A stretch of 64,000 nucleotides of DNA from assembly GCF_005116675.2 (NCBI RefSeq), contig NZ_CP050699.1, positions 1,945,001 through 2,009,000 on the forward strand. The letters run 5' to 3'. The DNA comes from Desulfosediminicola ganghwensis (lineage in GTDB: Bacteria; Desulfobacterota; Desulfobulbia; Desulfobulbales; Desulfocapsaceae). The notes under the pieces are model-generated. The model had not been told where the DNA came from. It searched no databases and saw only the letters and a list, made by a program, of their open reading frames with translations. The first letter of the stretch is position 1; every line of letters begins with the position of its first letter. Made by a program: the position numbers and the translations under genes. Shown here one piece after another: positions 8,737 to 18,153 of the stretch.

Positions 8737-10575
8737 ATGAGTCATCTGCTCAGCTGCAGCTCGATCAGTAAATCTTTTGGTGCCCAGCAGCTTTTTCGAA
8801 ACATAAGTTTCACCCTTCATGAAGGCGACCGTGTTGGTCTGATTGGCCCTAACGGCTCAGGAAAATCCACATTACTGAGAATAGTTTGCGGCCTGGAAGA
8901 GCCGGACAATGGGCAAATTCAATATCAGAAACATGTACGTTTTTCCTATCTTGCCCAGTCTGATCTTTTTGAAGATGATTTGAGCGCTGCCGAAAACCTC
9001 ATCAAGGCGATGGAAGGCAGCGAATTTGATGAGACGGAGCGCTTACATCGAGCCCACGCACTGCTCAGCCGTGCCGAGTTTGCCGACAGTGATATTGCCG
9101 TGGGGCAGCTTTCCGGTGGTTGGCGCAAACGCCTATCCATATGCCGTTCGCTGCTGCTCAGCCCGGATGTACTGGTGATGGATGAGCCTACCAACCATCT
9201 TGATATTGAGGGTATCCTCTGGCTTGAAAAACTTCTCGGTGGCGGCCTGCTCGAAGGCCCGAAAGCCTGGTTACTGGTAAGTCATGACCGGCGCTTTCTC
9301 GAGAACTGCACCAACCGAATTGTGGAGCTTTCAGCTGTGTATCCTGAAGGTTCTTTTCAGATTGATGGCAGATATTCAGATTTTATCGAAGCGCGGGCTG
9401 CTTTTCTTGAAGGCCAACAAGAGGAGGAGGTACGTCTGGCCAACAAGGTGCGCCGTGAGACCGAATGGCTGCAAAGAGGCCCGAAGGCCAGAACCACTAA
9501 GGCCAAATACAGAATTGACGAAGCCCACAAATTGCAGGGTGAGTTGGCCAAGGTCAAGTCACGTAATCGTGCCTCCGGTGCTGTGCAGATAGACTTCGAT
9601 GCCACCGGCAGGAAAACCAAAAAGCTTCTGGAAGGAAAGGGCCTGACCAAAGGGTATGATGGGCGTACCCTGTTTTCCGATCTCGATATACTCCTCTCAC
9701 CCGGCAGCCGTCTTGGACTCCTCGGTCGTAATGGTTGCGGCAAGTCTACGCTCATGCAGCTCATGGCCGCCGCAGCGGACGAGAACGGTTTCAAGCCGGA
9801 CAGTGGCTATCTGAAGCTTGCCGACAATGTAAAGATTGTAAGTTTTGACCAGAGGCGGGAGAGTATCGATCCCGATGTTACCCTGCGGAGGGCACTGGCC
9901 CCAGAAGGGGATTCCATTGTTTTTCAAGGCCGGTCACTGCATGTGGTTTCCTGGGCCAAGAAGTTTCTGTTTCGCACGGATCAGCTGGAAACGCCGGTTG
10001 GTCAACTTTCCGGCGGCGAGCAGGCACGAATTCTGATTGCCGATCTCATGCGTAAACCAGCAGATATCCTGTTGCTTGATGAGCCAACCAATGATCTCGA
10101 TATCCCTTCTCTTGATGTGTTGGAGGAGAGCCTTACTGAATTTAAGGGAGCGCTGGTGCTGGTGACCCATGACCGGTTCCTGCTCGACAGGGTCTGTGAC
10201 AGGTTGCTTGGTTTTGATGGTAAAGGAGGTGTCGCCTATTATGCCGAGTATGGTCAGTGGATAAGTGATATTACAGGTACCGCAAAAAAGAGCACCGCAC
10301 CGAACACTTCCGACAAAAAGAAAAAGTCTGTCCAGAAGAAAAAGGGCAAATTGTCGTATATGGATCAGCGTGAATATGATCAGATGGAAGAGTTGATCAT
10401 GAACGCGGAAATGGAAGTGGAAGAACTGCAGCAGCGTATGGCGCTGCCGGAAGTTTCTTCTCACCCCAGTGAGGCTGCGGAGTGCTGGGCGAAACTTGAA
10501 AAAGTTCAGATGGAAGTGGAACGACTCTATGGACGCTGGGATGAACTGGAAGAGAAAAGGAACGCAGAGGAATAG
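8737..10575 (+). CDS. ABC-F family ATPase (Uup-like)
   Basis: 612 residues with two ABC ATPase domains and no membrane segments, so this is a translation-type or DNA-associated ABC-F protein and not a transporter. Walker A motifs are GPNGSGKST (near residue 38) and GRNGCGKST (near residue 330). Signature motifs are LSGGWRKR and LSGGEQAR. Walker B motifs VLVMDEPTNHLD and ILLLDEPTNDLD both keep the catalytic glutamate. Between them lies the charged ABC-F linker, and the last 100 residues are Lys/Glu-rich and predicted coiled coil, as in Uup. Such proteins act at the ribosomal E site or on branched DNA. It abuts the next gene without a gap (TAG immediately followed by ATG). Confidence 0.88.
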   Translation: MSHLLSCSSISKSFGAQQLFRNISFTLHEGDRVGLIGPNGSGKSTLLRIVCGLEEPDNGQIQYQKHVRFSYLAQSDLFEDDLSAAENLIKAMEGSEFDETERLHRAHALLSRAEFADSDIAVGQLSGGWRKRLSICRSLLLSPDVLVMDEPTNHLDIEGILWLEKLLGGGLLEGPKAWLLVSHDRRFLENCTNRIVELSAVYPEGSFQIDGRYSDFIEARAAFLEGQQEEEVRLANKVRRETEWLQRGPKARTTKAKYRIDEAHKLQGELAKVKSRNRASGAVQIDFDATGRKTKKLLEGKGLTKGYDGRTLFSDLDILLSPGSRLGLLGRNGCGKSTLMQLMAAAADENGFKPDSGYLKLADNVKIVSFDQRRESIDPDVTLRRALAPEGDSIVFQGRSLHVVSWAKKFLFRTDQLETPVGQLSGGEQARILIADLMRKPADILLLDEPTNDLDIPSLDVLEESLTEFKGALVLVTHDRFLLDRVCDRLLGFDGKGGVAYYAEYGQWISDITGTAKKSTAPNTSDKKKKSVQKKKGKLSYMDQREYDQMEELIMNAEMEVEELQQRMALPEVSSHPSEAAECWAKLEKVQMEVERLYGRWDELEEKRNAEE

Positions 10576-11313
10576 ATGAAGATCGCCTTCTTATCAGATA
10601 TCCATGCCAATATGGAGGCATTACAGGCAGTGCTGGCTGATCTCAAAGAGCGTTGTGCCATAACTGTGCTGGATCGCGTTGTCTGTCTCGGAGATTTGGT
10701 CGGTTACGGACCAGAGCCTCAGGAGGTGGTTGATCTTGTCAGAAAACAGGGCTTTGAAGTGCTGGCCGGCAACCACGAAGCTGCGCTGGCCAATAAAAAA
10801 GAGAGACGGTGGATGAATTTCCAGGCCCGGGAGAATAATATCTCCACTGAGGCCCTTCTCAGCAGGGACAGCCTCGAGTATTGCTGCGTTCTGCCCAGGA
10901 CTTTAAGCTTCGGTACCGCCCTTTGTGTACATGGTTGTCCACCTGATTCGGTGAATGGTTATCTCTACTCAATGAGCAGTGAGGATGTGATAAAACTTTT
11001 CAAGGAGTCTGATTTTACCCGTTTCTTTGTAGGTCACACTCATGAACTGCAGCTGGTTTTTGAGGCTCGGGAAGCGGTTGAGCGTGTTGTGCCTGAGCCG
11101 GGTGAACATCGACTTGAGGCGGATAAAAAATATATAATCAATTGTGGCTCCGTGGGACAGCCGCGGAATGGTGATAATCGCGCAAAATACGTGATCTGGG
11201 ACAGTGAAAGCGATATCCTTGAAATTTGCGCGGTGGAATATGATATTGATTCGACCGTGGTGAAAATTATTAACCGTGGATTTCCAACGGCATATGCCCA
11301 GCGACTGAAGTAG
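10576..11313 (+). CDS. Calcineurin-like metallophosphoesterase
   Basis: 245 residues with the full set of metallophosphoesterase metal-binding motifs in order: DIHAN near residue 9, GDLVGYGP near residue 41, GNHE near residue 67, HGCP near residue 119 and GHTH near residue 155. It resembles the YfcE/diadenosine-tetraphosphatase-like branch of cytoplasmic phosphoesterases. The start immediately follows the ABC-F stop, and a Ser/Thr kinase gene begins 9 bases after its own stop. Kinase and phosphoesterase are therefore co-transcribed. It could oppose the kinase, but the family also cleaves nucleotides and phosphodiesters, so the substrate is open. Confidence 0.87.
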   Translation: MKIAFLSDIHANMEALQAVLADLKERCAITVLDRVVCLGDLVGYGPEPQEVVDLVRKQGFEVLAGNHEAALANKKERRWMNFQARENNISTEALLSRDSLEYCCVLPRTLSFGTALCVHGCPPDSVNGYLYSMSSEDVIKLFKESDFTRFFVGHTHELQLVFEAREAVERVVPEPGEHRLEADKKYIINCGSVGQPRNGDNRAKYVIWDSESDILEICAVEYDIDSTVVKIINRGFPTAYAQRLK

Positions 11314-11322
11314 GGGAGAGAG

Positions 11323-12681
11323 ATGAACCGTGCTGGCAGGTATGAGATTATCGGGCGTCTGGGTCGTGGTGGAATGTCAACGGTGTACAAGGCGCGTGCG
11401 CCGATCACCGGCAGGATAGTTGCTTTAAAAATTCTGCGGCCTCGTGATGAAATTTTTGTCGATCTGGTGGGTGAGCAGAGGCTTCGGGAGATTTTTGTAG
11501 AAGAAGCGCGGATCATGGGGGAGATTTCCCACGATCATATCGCTAAAATTATCGACTGTGATGAGGATAACGGCATACCTTTCATTGTGCTCGAATACTA
11601 CTCCCACTCCATCGGTGATCTAATCGGAGAGGCATATGAAGTCGAATATGACTCCCGTGAGGTAAGTATTGCTCGCACTGTGCACTACACGCGACAGGCT
11701 TTGCAGGGGTTGGAACGTTTGCATTTTGCCGGTATCATTCATCGCGATATCAAGCCATTCAACCTGATGCTCACCGACGATGATCGGGTGAAAATTATTG
11801 ACTTTGGCCTGTCCCGGGTTCGTGGTGAAGAGAAAATGTCCATACCCGGCATGCAGGTCGGTTCACCGTATTATGCCGCGCCGGAGCAGGAGCGTGACCC
11901 TGCGAAAGCTGATGCCCGTGCTGACCTCTACGCCGTAGGTGTGTTGCTCTATCGCATGTTGACCGGTCGGTTGGTCGATATGAGCGCGGAGATAGCGGTT
12001 CCCAGCAACCTGAATAGTGAACTGGACGAAGCCTGGGATCAATTTTTGCTGAAGAGTATTGCAAAAGATCCGGAGCAGAGGTTTCAAAGTGCGCTTGAGA
12101 TGCGTGTGGCACTGGAACAGCTTTTTAGCAATTGGCAGGTTGGTTCAGAGGATCGATGTGCATTGCTATCGAAGAGTAACGGGGCGGCAGCGAGACCAAT
12201 CCCGGCCGAGCCACTGATAGAGATACCTTCACGGATAATGTACAAGGATATGCGGCAGCGTTGCGGCCTGGATGATCTGTTTCGGCCAATACAGTGGTTC
12301 GACCACCCGCTGGAGACGATAAATCCACATTTACTGCAGGACCCTGTAACCGGTCTTTGGTGGCAGCGGTGCGGGAGTGGATTTGCTCTTGATTGGCAAC
12401 AGGCGCATGAATATGTAGAACATTTGAACTTGAATAACTTTCAGGCTAAGAGCAACTGGCGTTTACCAACGGTGGAAGAGCTGGTATCAATTTTGAGAGC
12501 CCCGACCGCCTACAGGGAGTTTTGTCTGCCCCCTCAGTTTGAACCTGGATTACACTGGCTCTGGTCGGCAGATCATTGCACCCAAAAGGCCGCCTGGATG
12601 GCCGATATAATGGAAAGTTATATCGGCAGGCTTGATAAAGACGGGACTGCGACAGTGTGTGCCGTCTCCTGTGACAGGTGA
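11323..12681 (+). CDS. Ser/Thr protein kinase with C-terminal DUF1566 domain
   Basis: 452 residues. Residues about 7-270 are a Hanks-type kinase domain: GRLGRGGMSTVYKA (P-loop), VALKIL (ATP lysine), HRDIKPFNLML (catalytic loop), DFGLSRV and the APE-equivalent YAAPEQE. The C-terminal 130 residues carry a DUF1566/Lcl-type fold (PVTGLWWQRCGSGFALDWQQ ... NWRLPTVEELVSIL), seen in secreted or surface-associated proteins and sometimes fused to kinases. There is no transmembrane segment, so the DUF1566 domain is cytosolic here and may act as a substrate or ligand-recognition module (inference). It is the last gene of the ABC-F / phosphoesterase / kinase operon. Confidence 0.9.
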   Translation: MNRAGRYEIIGRLGRGGMSTVYKARAPITGRIVALKILRPRDEIFVDLVGEQRLREIFVEEARIMGEISHDHIAKIIDCDEDNGIPFIVLEYYSHSIGDLIGEAYEVEYDSREVSIARTVHYTRQALQGLERLHFAGIIHRDIKPFNLMLTDDDRVKIIDFGLSRVRGEEKMSIPGMQVGSPYYAAPEQERDPAKADARADLYAVGVLLYRMLTGRLVDMSAEIAVPSNLNSELDEAWDQFLLKSIAKDPEQRFQSALEMRVALEQLFSNWQVGSEDRCALLSKSNGAAARPIPAEPLIEIPSRIMYKDMRQRCGLDDLFRPIQWFDHPLETINPHLLQDPVTGLWWQRCGSGFALDWQQAHEYVEHLNLNNFQAKSNWRLPTVEELVSILRAPTAYREFCLPPQFEPGLHWLWSADHCTQKAAWMADIMESYIGRLDKDGTATVCAVSCDR

Positions 12682-12833
12682 TTTCTGTAGCGGTAGGTTT
12701 CCCTGGATAAAATTAGAGAATCGTCTTGAGCACTGAGTCATGCTTTGACTTTTTGTTGGCTGTGGTATGTTTTGCTTTCGGTTGCTCTTCAGTCAGGGCC
12801 GTGGCGATGTTGTCAGCTTTTGGGAAAATTTAA

Positions 12834-14660
12834 TTGAGTTTTTGTGGTGAAAATAGAAGTGTGAAGGGTATGCAGGCAGTGGATTCACAGGGGCGTGGGA
12901 CCTTTCTGGAATTGGGGGTTTCCATTCCGGCCTTTTTCTTGTTGCTGCTTGCTATTCAACTCTTATTTACGCCAGGCCTTTTGCGCCAGGGCGCCCATCT
13001 TTACGTTCCATATAAAAAGATAGTCGTTGGAGGAAGCATGGGTAATCCTCCTTATCAATATCTCGACGAAAACAATCAACCGGCAGGATATAATATCGAC
13101 CTTACCAAAGCGGTAGCTGCGGAAATGAAGGTTGAAGTTGAAATCGTTTTAGGTGATCCGATTGAGCTTGAAAGGGAGTTTCTGGCTGGTCATATCGATT
13201 TGTTGCAGGGGGTAACCAGGGCGGATAGCGGTGTCACCAGCTATCCCTTTTTCCGTCATAGCGCATACAGTCAAAAGCTTTTTGCCAACGTTGAGTATCC
13301 TGAACGAGTTCAGTCACTGAATCAATTGAAAAGCGGTAGGGTCTATCTCAGTCGGAAGACACCTCTTCTGGAGCAGATAATCGAAGATTATCGCCATCTG
13401 GAATTTATTCCTGTCTCTTCACACGCGGAGGCTCTCAAGCAATTGAGCAATGGTGCAGCTGACTTTGTGTTGATTACTCACTTGCCAGGTGTGCAGCTAA
13501 GCAAGCAGTTGGAATTTTTTGAGCAGGAACTGCCCAACGCAAGGATCGTGCAGGTCGGTGAATTACGTTCAGAGCTGGGTTATGGCTATTCATCCCGCAA
13601 GGATAATGTTGAGCTTTTGGAGCATGTCCGAGAAAGTTTCACGAATCTTGAACTCAGCGGCAGACAAAAAGAGATCAAGGAGCAGTGGCTCGGGAAAATG
13701 GACAACTCCGAACCGAGCAGACGAGAAAAAAGCGTCCAATTAGGGGGGCTTATTTTCAGCCCCCTGCTGTTGGTGGTCTGTATGGCATTCTATTGGAATC
13801 ATTCATTGAAGAGGGAAGTTGGACGTAGGAGCAGGGAGTTGGCAATACAGCACCACCAGCTTATCCAGGCCGACAAGATGACGTCTCTTGGCATTCTGGT
13901 AGCCGGCGTAGCCCATGAAATAAATAACCCTGCGGCACTTGTGCTCCACAATCTTTCTACCTTAAAGAGAATCTCCGAGGCTTCAAGCGAGGTTCTGGAG
14001 GAGCGATACGCTAAAGAGGGAGATTTTTTCATCGGCGGTCTTCCATATTCCATGTTGCGGCAGGAGAATGCACAGATTTATGGCGAGATGGAGGACGGTA
14101 TGGGGAGAATTGTTCAGATTGTCAACGATCTGAAGGATTTTGCCAGAAAGGATTCGATAGATTTGAGTGAATCGACCTCTTTGAATAGGGTGGTCAAAGC
14201 TGCACTTAGACTGCTTGAGAGTTCACTGCGTAAACGCTTTGCCACCATCCAGGTTAAGTTGGCCGAAAATCTCCCAGATTTTTCCGGCAACAGTTCCAGG
14301 GTTCAGCAGGTTGTTATTAATCTGGTGATGAACGCTGTGCAGGCTGGTGGAGAGCGAGAGTTGGATATCATCGTGATGACTTCTTATGACCAGACGGGGG
14401 GCGAATTGGTGCTGCGGGTTAAGGATAACGGTGTAGGCATAAGCAATGAACAGCTCGTATACCTTTGTGATCCGTTTTACACAACGAAAAGAGAGCAGGG
14501 GGGAACCGGCCTTGGGCTCTCCATATCAGAACAAATAATTAAAGAGCATCGTGGGCGACTTCAATTTGATTCTGAAGTTGGTCGTGGCACGACTGTATCC
14601 ATGTATCTCCCTGTTATGAAAGGCCAGAGTATTGCAGATGAAAAAGACTCTTTATCCTGA
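12834..14660 (+). CDS. Sensor histidine kinase with periplasmic solute-binding domain
   Basis: 608 residues from a TTG at 12834; an ATG at 12870 is an alternative start. A first transmembrane helix (about residues 30-50) is followed by a periplasmic SBP family 3 domain (about 60-285, beginning KKIVVGGSMGNPPYQYLDEN). Then come a second transmembrane helix (about 302-322), a HisKA-type helix with VAGVAHEINNP (phospho-acceptor His near 361) and an HATPase domain (NLVMNAVQAGG, DNGVGI, GGTGLGLSIS). It therefore senses a small solute directly in the periplasm. The response-regulator gene overlaps its end, and a sigma-54 dependent TRAP operon follows, so the likely job is sensing the TRAP substrate, analogous to DctB. 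Confidence 0.9.
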   Translation: MSFCGENRSVKGMQAVDSQGRGTFLELGVSIPAFFLLLLAIQLLFTPGLLRQGAHLYVPYKKIVVGGSMGNPPYQYLDENNQPAGYNIDLTKAVAAEMKVEVEIVLGDPIELEREFLAGHIDLLQGVTRADSGVTSYPFFRHSAYSQKLFANVEYPERVQSLNQLKSGRVYLSRKTPLLEQIIEDYRHLEFIPVSSHAEALKQLSNGAADFVLITHLPGVQLSKQLEFFEQELPNARIVQVGELRSELGYGYSSRKDNVELLEHVRESFTNLELSGRQKEIKEQWLGKMDNSEPSRREKSVQLGGLIFSPLLLVVCMAFYWNHSLKREVGRRSRELAIQHHQLIQADKMTSLGILVAGVAHEINNPAALVLHNLSTLKRISEASSEVLEERYAKEGDFFIGGLPYSMLRQENAQIYGEMEDGMGRIVQIVNDLKDFARKDSIDLSESTSLNRVVKAALRLLESSLRKRFATIQVKLAENLPDFSGNSSRVQQVVINLVMNAVQAGGERELDIIVMTSYDQTGGELVLRVKDNGVGISNEQLVYLCDPFYTTKREQGGTGLGLSISEQIIKEHRGRLQFDSEVGRGTTVSMYLPVMKGQSIADEKDSLS

Positions 14661-16050
14661 TTTTGGTGTGTTGCTCGTCGATGACGAAAGCAGCTGGTTG
14701 AGAACCATCTCCATGACCTTAGCCATTGAGGCGGGTGTAACCAATGTTTATCGCTGTTCAGATAGCCGTGAGGTACGAGGTATTTTATCACAGAATGATA
14801 TCGGTCTGGTGCTTCTCGACCTGAATATGCCTCACATATCGGGTATGGATCTGCTTGCCATGGTTGTCGAGGAGTTCCCGCAGGTAAGTGTCATTGTTGT
14901 CAGCGGGATGAATCAGGTGGATACCGCGGTAAAAAGCATGAAAAAGGGTGCGCTCGATTTCTTCGTCAAAACAGATGATGTCGACAGGCTGATAAAAGGG
15001 GTCCAGCGAGCCTTGAGGTCGACCGAACTGGAGCGGGAAAACCGGCAGATGCGTAGCCGCTTTTTTACAGGAGCTCTGGAGAACCCTGAACTCTTTGAGG
15101 AGCTGGTTACGAGAAGCTCCACGATGTTTTCAGTTTTTCAGTATATTGAGGCTATTGCGGTAAGCTCTCGTCCGGTTTTGATAACCGGGGAGAGTGGGGT
15201 TGGCAAAGAGTTGGTTGCCAGGGCGATACACAAGGCGAGTCGTCGCAGCGGTCCTCTGGTTTCTGTGAATGTGGCCGGTCTTGATGATAATATTTTCTCC
15301 AGCACACTTTTCGGGCACAAGCGAGGGGCTTATACCGGGGCGGAGGAAAGTCGGGGTGGAATGGTGGAACAAGCAGCATATGGGACACTTTTTCTCGATG
15401 AAATCGGAGATTTGAGTATCGCCTCACAGGTGAAGCTTCTCCGTCTGTTACAGGAGGGGGAGTATTTTCCTCTGGGCAGTGATGTTGTGAAAAGAATGAA
15501 TGCCAGGGTCATCGTAGCTACACATCAGGATTTGGCAGCCAGTCAGGCAGAGGGCCGACTCCGTAAAGATCTCTATTACAGGCTTTGTGGACACCATGTT
15601 CATATTCCTCCATTGAGGGAACGTAAAGAGGATATTGCTCTTCTGCTTGATTTGTTTTTAGCGCAGGCCGCTAAGGAATTTGGCAAAAAGATGCCGTCTT
15701 ACCCGAAAGAATTGATACCGCTTCTTGAAAACTATTCATTTCCCGGAAATATCCGTGAGTTTAAGGGCATGGTCTTTGATGCAATGACTCTGCACAAAAG
15801 CAGAATGCTTTCCATGGACGCCTTTAAGCGAGTCATCGACGGTCACGCCCCTGTACATGACAGAGCGACTCTTCAAACCAATTCGGTTTTCAATGATGAG
15901 ATTCAGCTTCCATCACTGAAAGAGGTGGCTTCGCTTCTTGTTGTGGAAGCCATGAAAAGAAGTAGAGGCAACCAGTCTCTTGCAGCACGGTTGCTTGGTA
16001 TTTCCCAGCCAGCCCTCAGTAAAAGGCTGAAAAAGCTGAGTGAAGAGTGA
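14638..16050 (+). CDS. Sigma-54 dependent response regulator (NtrC/DctD type)
   Basis: 470 residues from ATG 14638 (a TTG at 14632 is possible), overlapping the kinase gene by 23 bases. The N-terminal receiver domain has VDDESSW, phospho-acceptor Asp near residue 61 in LLDLNMP, and the conserved Lys in FVKTDD. The central AAA+ domain has Walker A GESGVGKE, the sigma-54 contact loop GAYTGA (intact) and Walker B LFLDEIGD. The C-terminus is a Fis-type helix-turn-helix (NQSLAARLLGISQPALSKRL). All parts needed to activate sigma-54 RNA polymerase are present. A matching promoter lies 292 bases past its stop, before dctP, the evident target. Confidence 0.94.
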   Translation: MKKTLYPDFGVLLVDDESSWLRTISMTLAIEAGVTNVYRCSDSREVRGILSQNDIGLVLLDLNMPHISGMDLLAMVVEEFPQVSVIVVSGMNQVDTAVKSMKKGALDFFVKTDDVDRLIKGVQRALRSTELERENRQMRSRFFTGALENPELFEELVTRSSTMFSVFQYIEAIAVSSRPVLITGESGVGKELVARAIHKASRRSGPLVSVNVAGLDDNIFSSTLFGHKRGAYTGAEESRGGMVEQAAYGTLFLDEIGDLSIASQVKLLRLLQEGEYFPLGSDVVKRMNARVIVATHQDLAASQAEGRLRKDLYYRLCGHHVHIPPLRERKEDIALLLDLFLAQAAKEFGKKMPSYPKELIPLLENYSFPGNIREFKGMVFDAMTLHKSRMLSMDAFKRVIDGHAPVHDRATLQTNSVFNDEIQLPSLKEVASLLVVEAMKRSRGNQSLAARLLGISQPALSKRLKKLSEE

Positions 16051-16081
16051 TTTTGTCTATCTCTGGCAGCACATATTTTTC

Positions 16082-16117
16082 GCGGGGTGGTCCTGTGGTC
16101 GCCCCGCCTCCATTTTT
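16082..16117 (+). terminator. Terminator of the two-component operon
   Basis: GCGGGG (16082-16087) pairs with CCCCGC (16102-16107) across a 14-base loop, followed by CTCCATTTTTAG. Confidence 0.6.
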
Positions 16118-16270
16118 AGATATCCAGAAAGTGTATTCACAACTCCTTAACGGCAAACCCTTATAACTTTTCGAATAGCTATAACCTCCTGTCTTTGCAG
16201 TTAACCCACCTTTATTCCGTTCTTGTTGCATTTTCGTGATTGTTTTTCATGGCGCGCGTTATACCTCTTT

Positions 16271-16307
16271 GCTGTTTACTAAAGTGTGACAAAAATGTAA
16301 AAACAGC
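16271..16307 (+). promoter_or_regulatory. Candidate activator binding site upstream of the sigma-54 promoter
   Basis: An inverted repeat, GCTGTTT (16271-16277) and AAACAGC (16301-16307), lies 35-71 bases before the -24 element. Its position and symmetry would suit the NtrC-type regulator encoded next door, but the binding motif of that protein is unknown. The rest of 16118-16341 shows nothing else clear. Confidence 0.3.
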
Positions 16308-16341
16308 GCTATATCAAGGGTATGGCTGGTCTTTCTCTCAA

Positions 16342-16356
16342 TGGCATGAAAATTGC
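16342..16356 (+). promoter_or_regulatory. Sigma-54 (-24/-12) promoter of dctPQM
   Basis: TGGCATGAAAATTGC matches the sigma-54 consensus, with GG and GC separated by exactly 10 bases. It lies 150 bases before the dctP ATG and immediately follows a sigma-54 activator gene, which strongly supports it. Confidence 0.85.
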
Positions 16357-16506
16357 CAAGTGAAACCCGTAGATTATTTTCGCCGTTGATCGATAAACTG
16401 CGATCAGAATTTCCACCTGTTCTGATGGGAATCGCTATGTGACCAAGACTGTACACAGTTCTGGAGTTTTTCGGGAAGTGGCCTATTCACTTAAAGGAGA
16501 AAGAGA

Positions 16507-17556
16507 ATGAAACGTCGTATTTTAATGAGTTGTCTGACTGCTTTTTGCATCGCAGCAACCAGCGCGAGCATGGCCTATGCAAAGAAATACACATTTACTT
16601 TTGCAACCAATGCGCCTGAAAATACCATGCGAGGCGTTGCAGAAAAGCAGTTTATCGAAGAGCTTGAAAGCCTCAGTGATGGTAAAATCAAGGTTGTGCC
16701 ATACTGGGCAGAATCCCTTGTTAAGGGTAAGGAGATCCTGAAAAGCGTACAGGATGGAGTGGTTGATTTTGGTTTTATCAACATCAACTATTACCCTAAC
16801 CGTCTGTTGCTGAATGGTGCGACAGGTATGCTCGAAGAGGGCCCGACTCAGTATGAAAATATGATTGGTGTGTATGAAGATATCTACGCAACCATTCCAG
16901 AGCTGAACGAAGAATTCCTGAAATACAAACAGCGTCCTGTCTACATCTATTCCGCGCTTCCATACTCCTTCAGTTCCAGAGAGCCGATTAGCAGCTTTAA
17001 AGATCTCAAAGGTATGAAAGCCCGTTCTTCCAGTCGCTGGAAACTTGCTGATCTTGGTTCCATCGGTGCTGTTCCTACCTCCGTTGCCTTCAGTGAGTGT
17101 TATATGTCACTGCAGACTGGCGTGATCGATACTGTTCTCACCAATGTGGATGCCCAGAGTAGAGCAAAGCTTTACGAAGTTGCTCCTAATATCATGGTTG
17201 CTCCACAGATGTGGCTCGCCTTGCCTTTCATGATCACCATGAATGAGAAGAAATATCAAGCGCTTCCTGACGAACTGAAGCAAGTTGTTGCACAAGCTCG
17301 CGAGAATGCAGTTCAGCGTTTTACCGAATACTATCCCCAGACCCTCGAAGACGAAATCAAAGGCATGGAAGCGAAAGGTGCGAAGTTCACCTATGCTTCC
17401 GCTGAAGACATGAAAGCGTGGATGTCTTTGCCTACCATTGAAGAAAACCTCAACACCTGGAGTAAAGAGGTTACGGCTCTTGGTGCGAAATCACCTGAGA
17501 AGATTCTTGAGACCGTATTTGAAATCAACAACGGCTATCTCGCTAAAGAACAGTGA
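16507..17556 (+). CDS. dctP: TRAP transporter solute-binding protein DctP
   Basis: 349 residues with a clear Sec signal peptide (MKRRILMSCLTAFCIAA ... SMAYA, cleavage after about residue 25). The mature part has the DctP family layout: FATNAPENTMRG near the N-terminus, FGFININYYPN in the ligand-cleft region, and an arginine in KGMKARSSSRW where the family binds the substrate carboxylate. The SD AAAGGAGAA precedes the ATG. It captures an organic acid in the periplasm and delivers it to DctQM. The substrate cannot be named; the downstream amidohydrolases hint at an N-acyl or carbamoyl amino acid. It is expressed from the sigma-54 promoter upstream. Confidence 0.93.
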   Translation: MKRRILMSCLTAFCIAATSASMAYAKKYTFTFATNAPENTMRGVAEKQFIEELESLSDGKIKVVPYWAESLVKGKEILKSVQDGVVDFGFININYYPNRLLLNGATGMLEEGPTQYENMIGVYEDIYATIPELNEEFLKYKQRPVYIYSALPYSFSSREPISSFKDLKGMKARSSSRWKLADLGSIGAVPTSVAFSECYMSLQTGVIDTVLTNVDAQSRAKLYEVAPNIMVAPQMWLALPFMITMNEKKYQALPDELKQVVAQARENAVQRFTEYYPQTLEDEIKGMEAKGAKFTYASAEDMKAWMSLPTIEENLNTWSKEVTALGAKSPEKILETVFEINNGYLAKEQ

Positions 17557-17613
17557 TATCAAGCGGCAATGTGACGAACAGAACATTGCCGCTATCTTTT
17601 GAGGATTAGAGAA

Positions 17614-18087
17614 TTGGATAGAATAATTCGAACAATCAATAAGATATGTGCGGAAATGTGTGGTTGGATGATGAGTGTGGTGATGATTCTTCTGATCACT
17701 GATGTCCTTTTCCGAACATTTTCCACCCCGCTGATGGGAGTGGCGGAACTGGCCATGTTTGTGATGGTTGGGACAGTCTACGCTGGTCTGGGCAATTGTG
17801 AAATGGAGCGTGGTCATGTCCGTGTCGGTTCTGTGGTGGAGATGCTTTCTCCCCAAAATCAGAAAAAGGCCATGATTATGACCTATACGCTTGCCACTGT
17901 GACCATCGCGATAGCCACATTTGCCATGTGTGAGAATGCCTGGGCTTCGTTTGTGGATAAGGAAGGTATTGCCGGTGCGATAACCTACAAGCTTTACCCA
18001 GTCAAATTTGTAATGGCAATCGGCATGATAGTGTACACCCTTCAGCTCATGATCAACCTTTACGAAGAAATACGAAAACCGGTATAG
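17614..18087 (+). CDS. dctQ: TRAP transporter small membrane subunit DctQ
   Basis: 157 residues from a TTG at 17614, chosen because GAGG lies 9 bases upstream. Four transmembrane helices are visible, at about residues 15-35, 45-65, 85-108 and 125-147. GVAELAMFVMVG and the following acidic/polar stretch fit the DctQ family. It forms the membrane complex with DctM and helps couple the periplasmic binding protein to Na+-driven uptake. It lies between dctP and dctM with short gaps. Confidence 0.88.
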   Translation: MDRIIRTINKICAEMCGWMMSVVMILLITDVLFRTFSTPLMGVAELAMFVMVGTVYAGLGNCEMERGHVRVGSVVEMLSPQNQKKAMIMTYTLATVTIAIATFAMCENAWASFVDKEGIAGAITYKLYPVKFVMAIGMIVYTLQLMINLYEEIRKPV

Positions 18088-18153
18088 CGTCAGTTTTCAT
18101 CCGTGGAAAAGGAGAGAACAAGTGATGCATTCCGGAACGGAGAATTGATTTAC

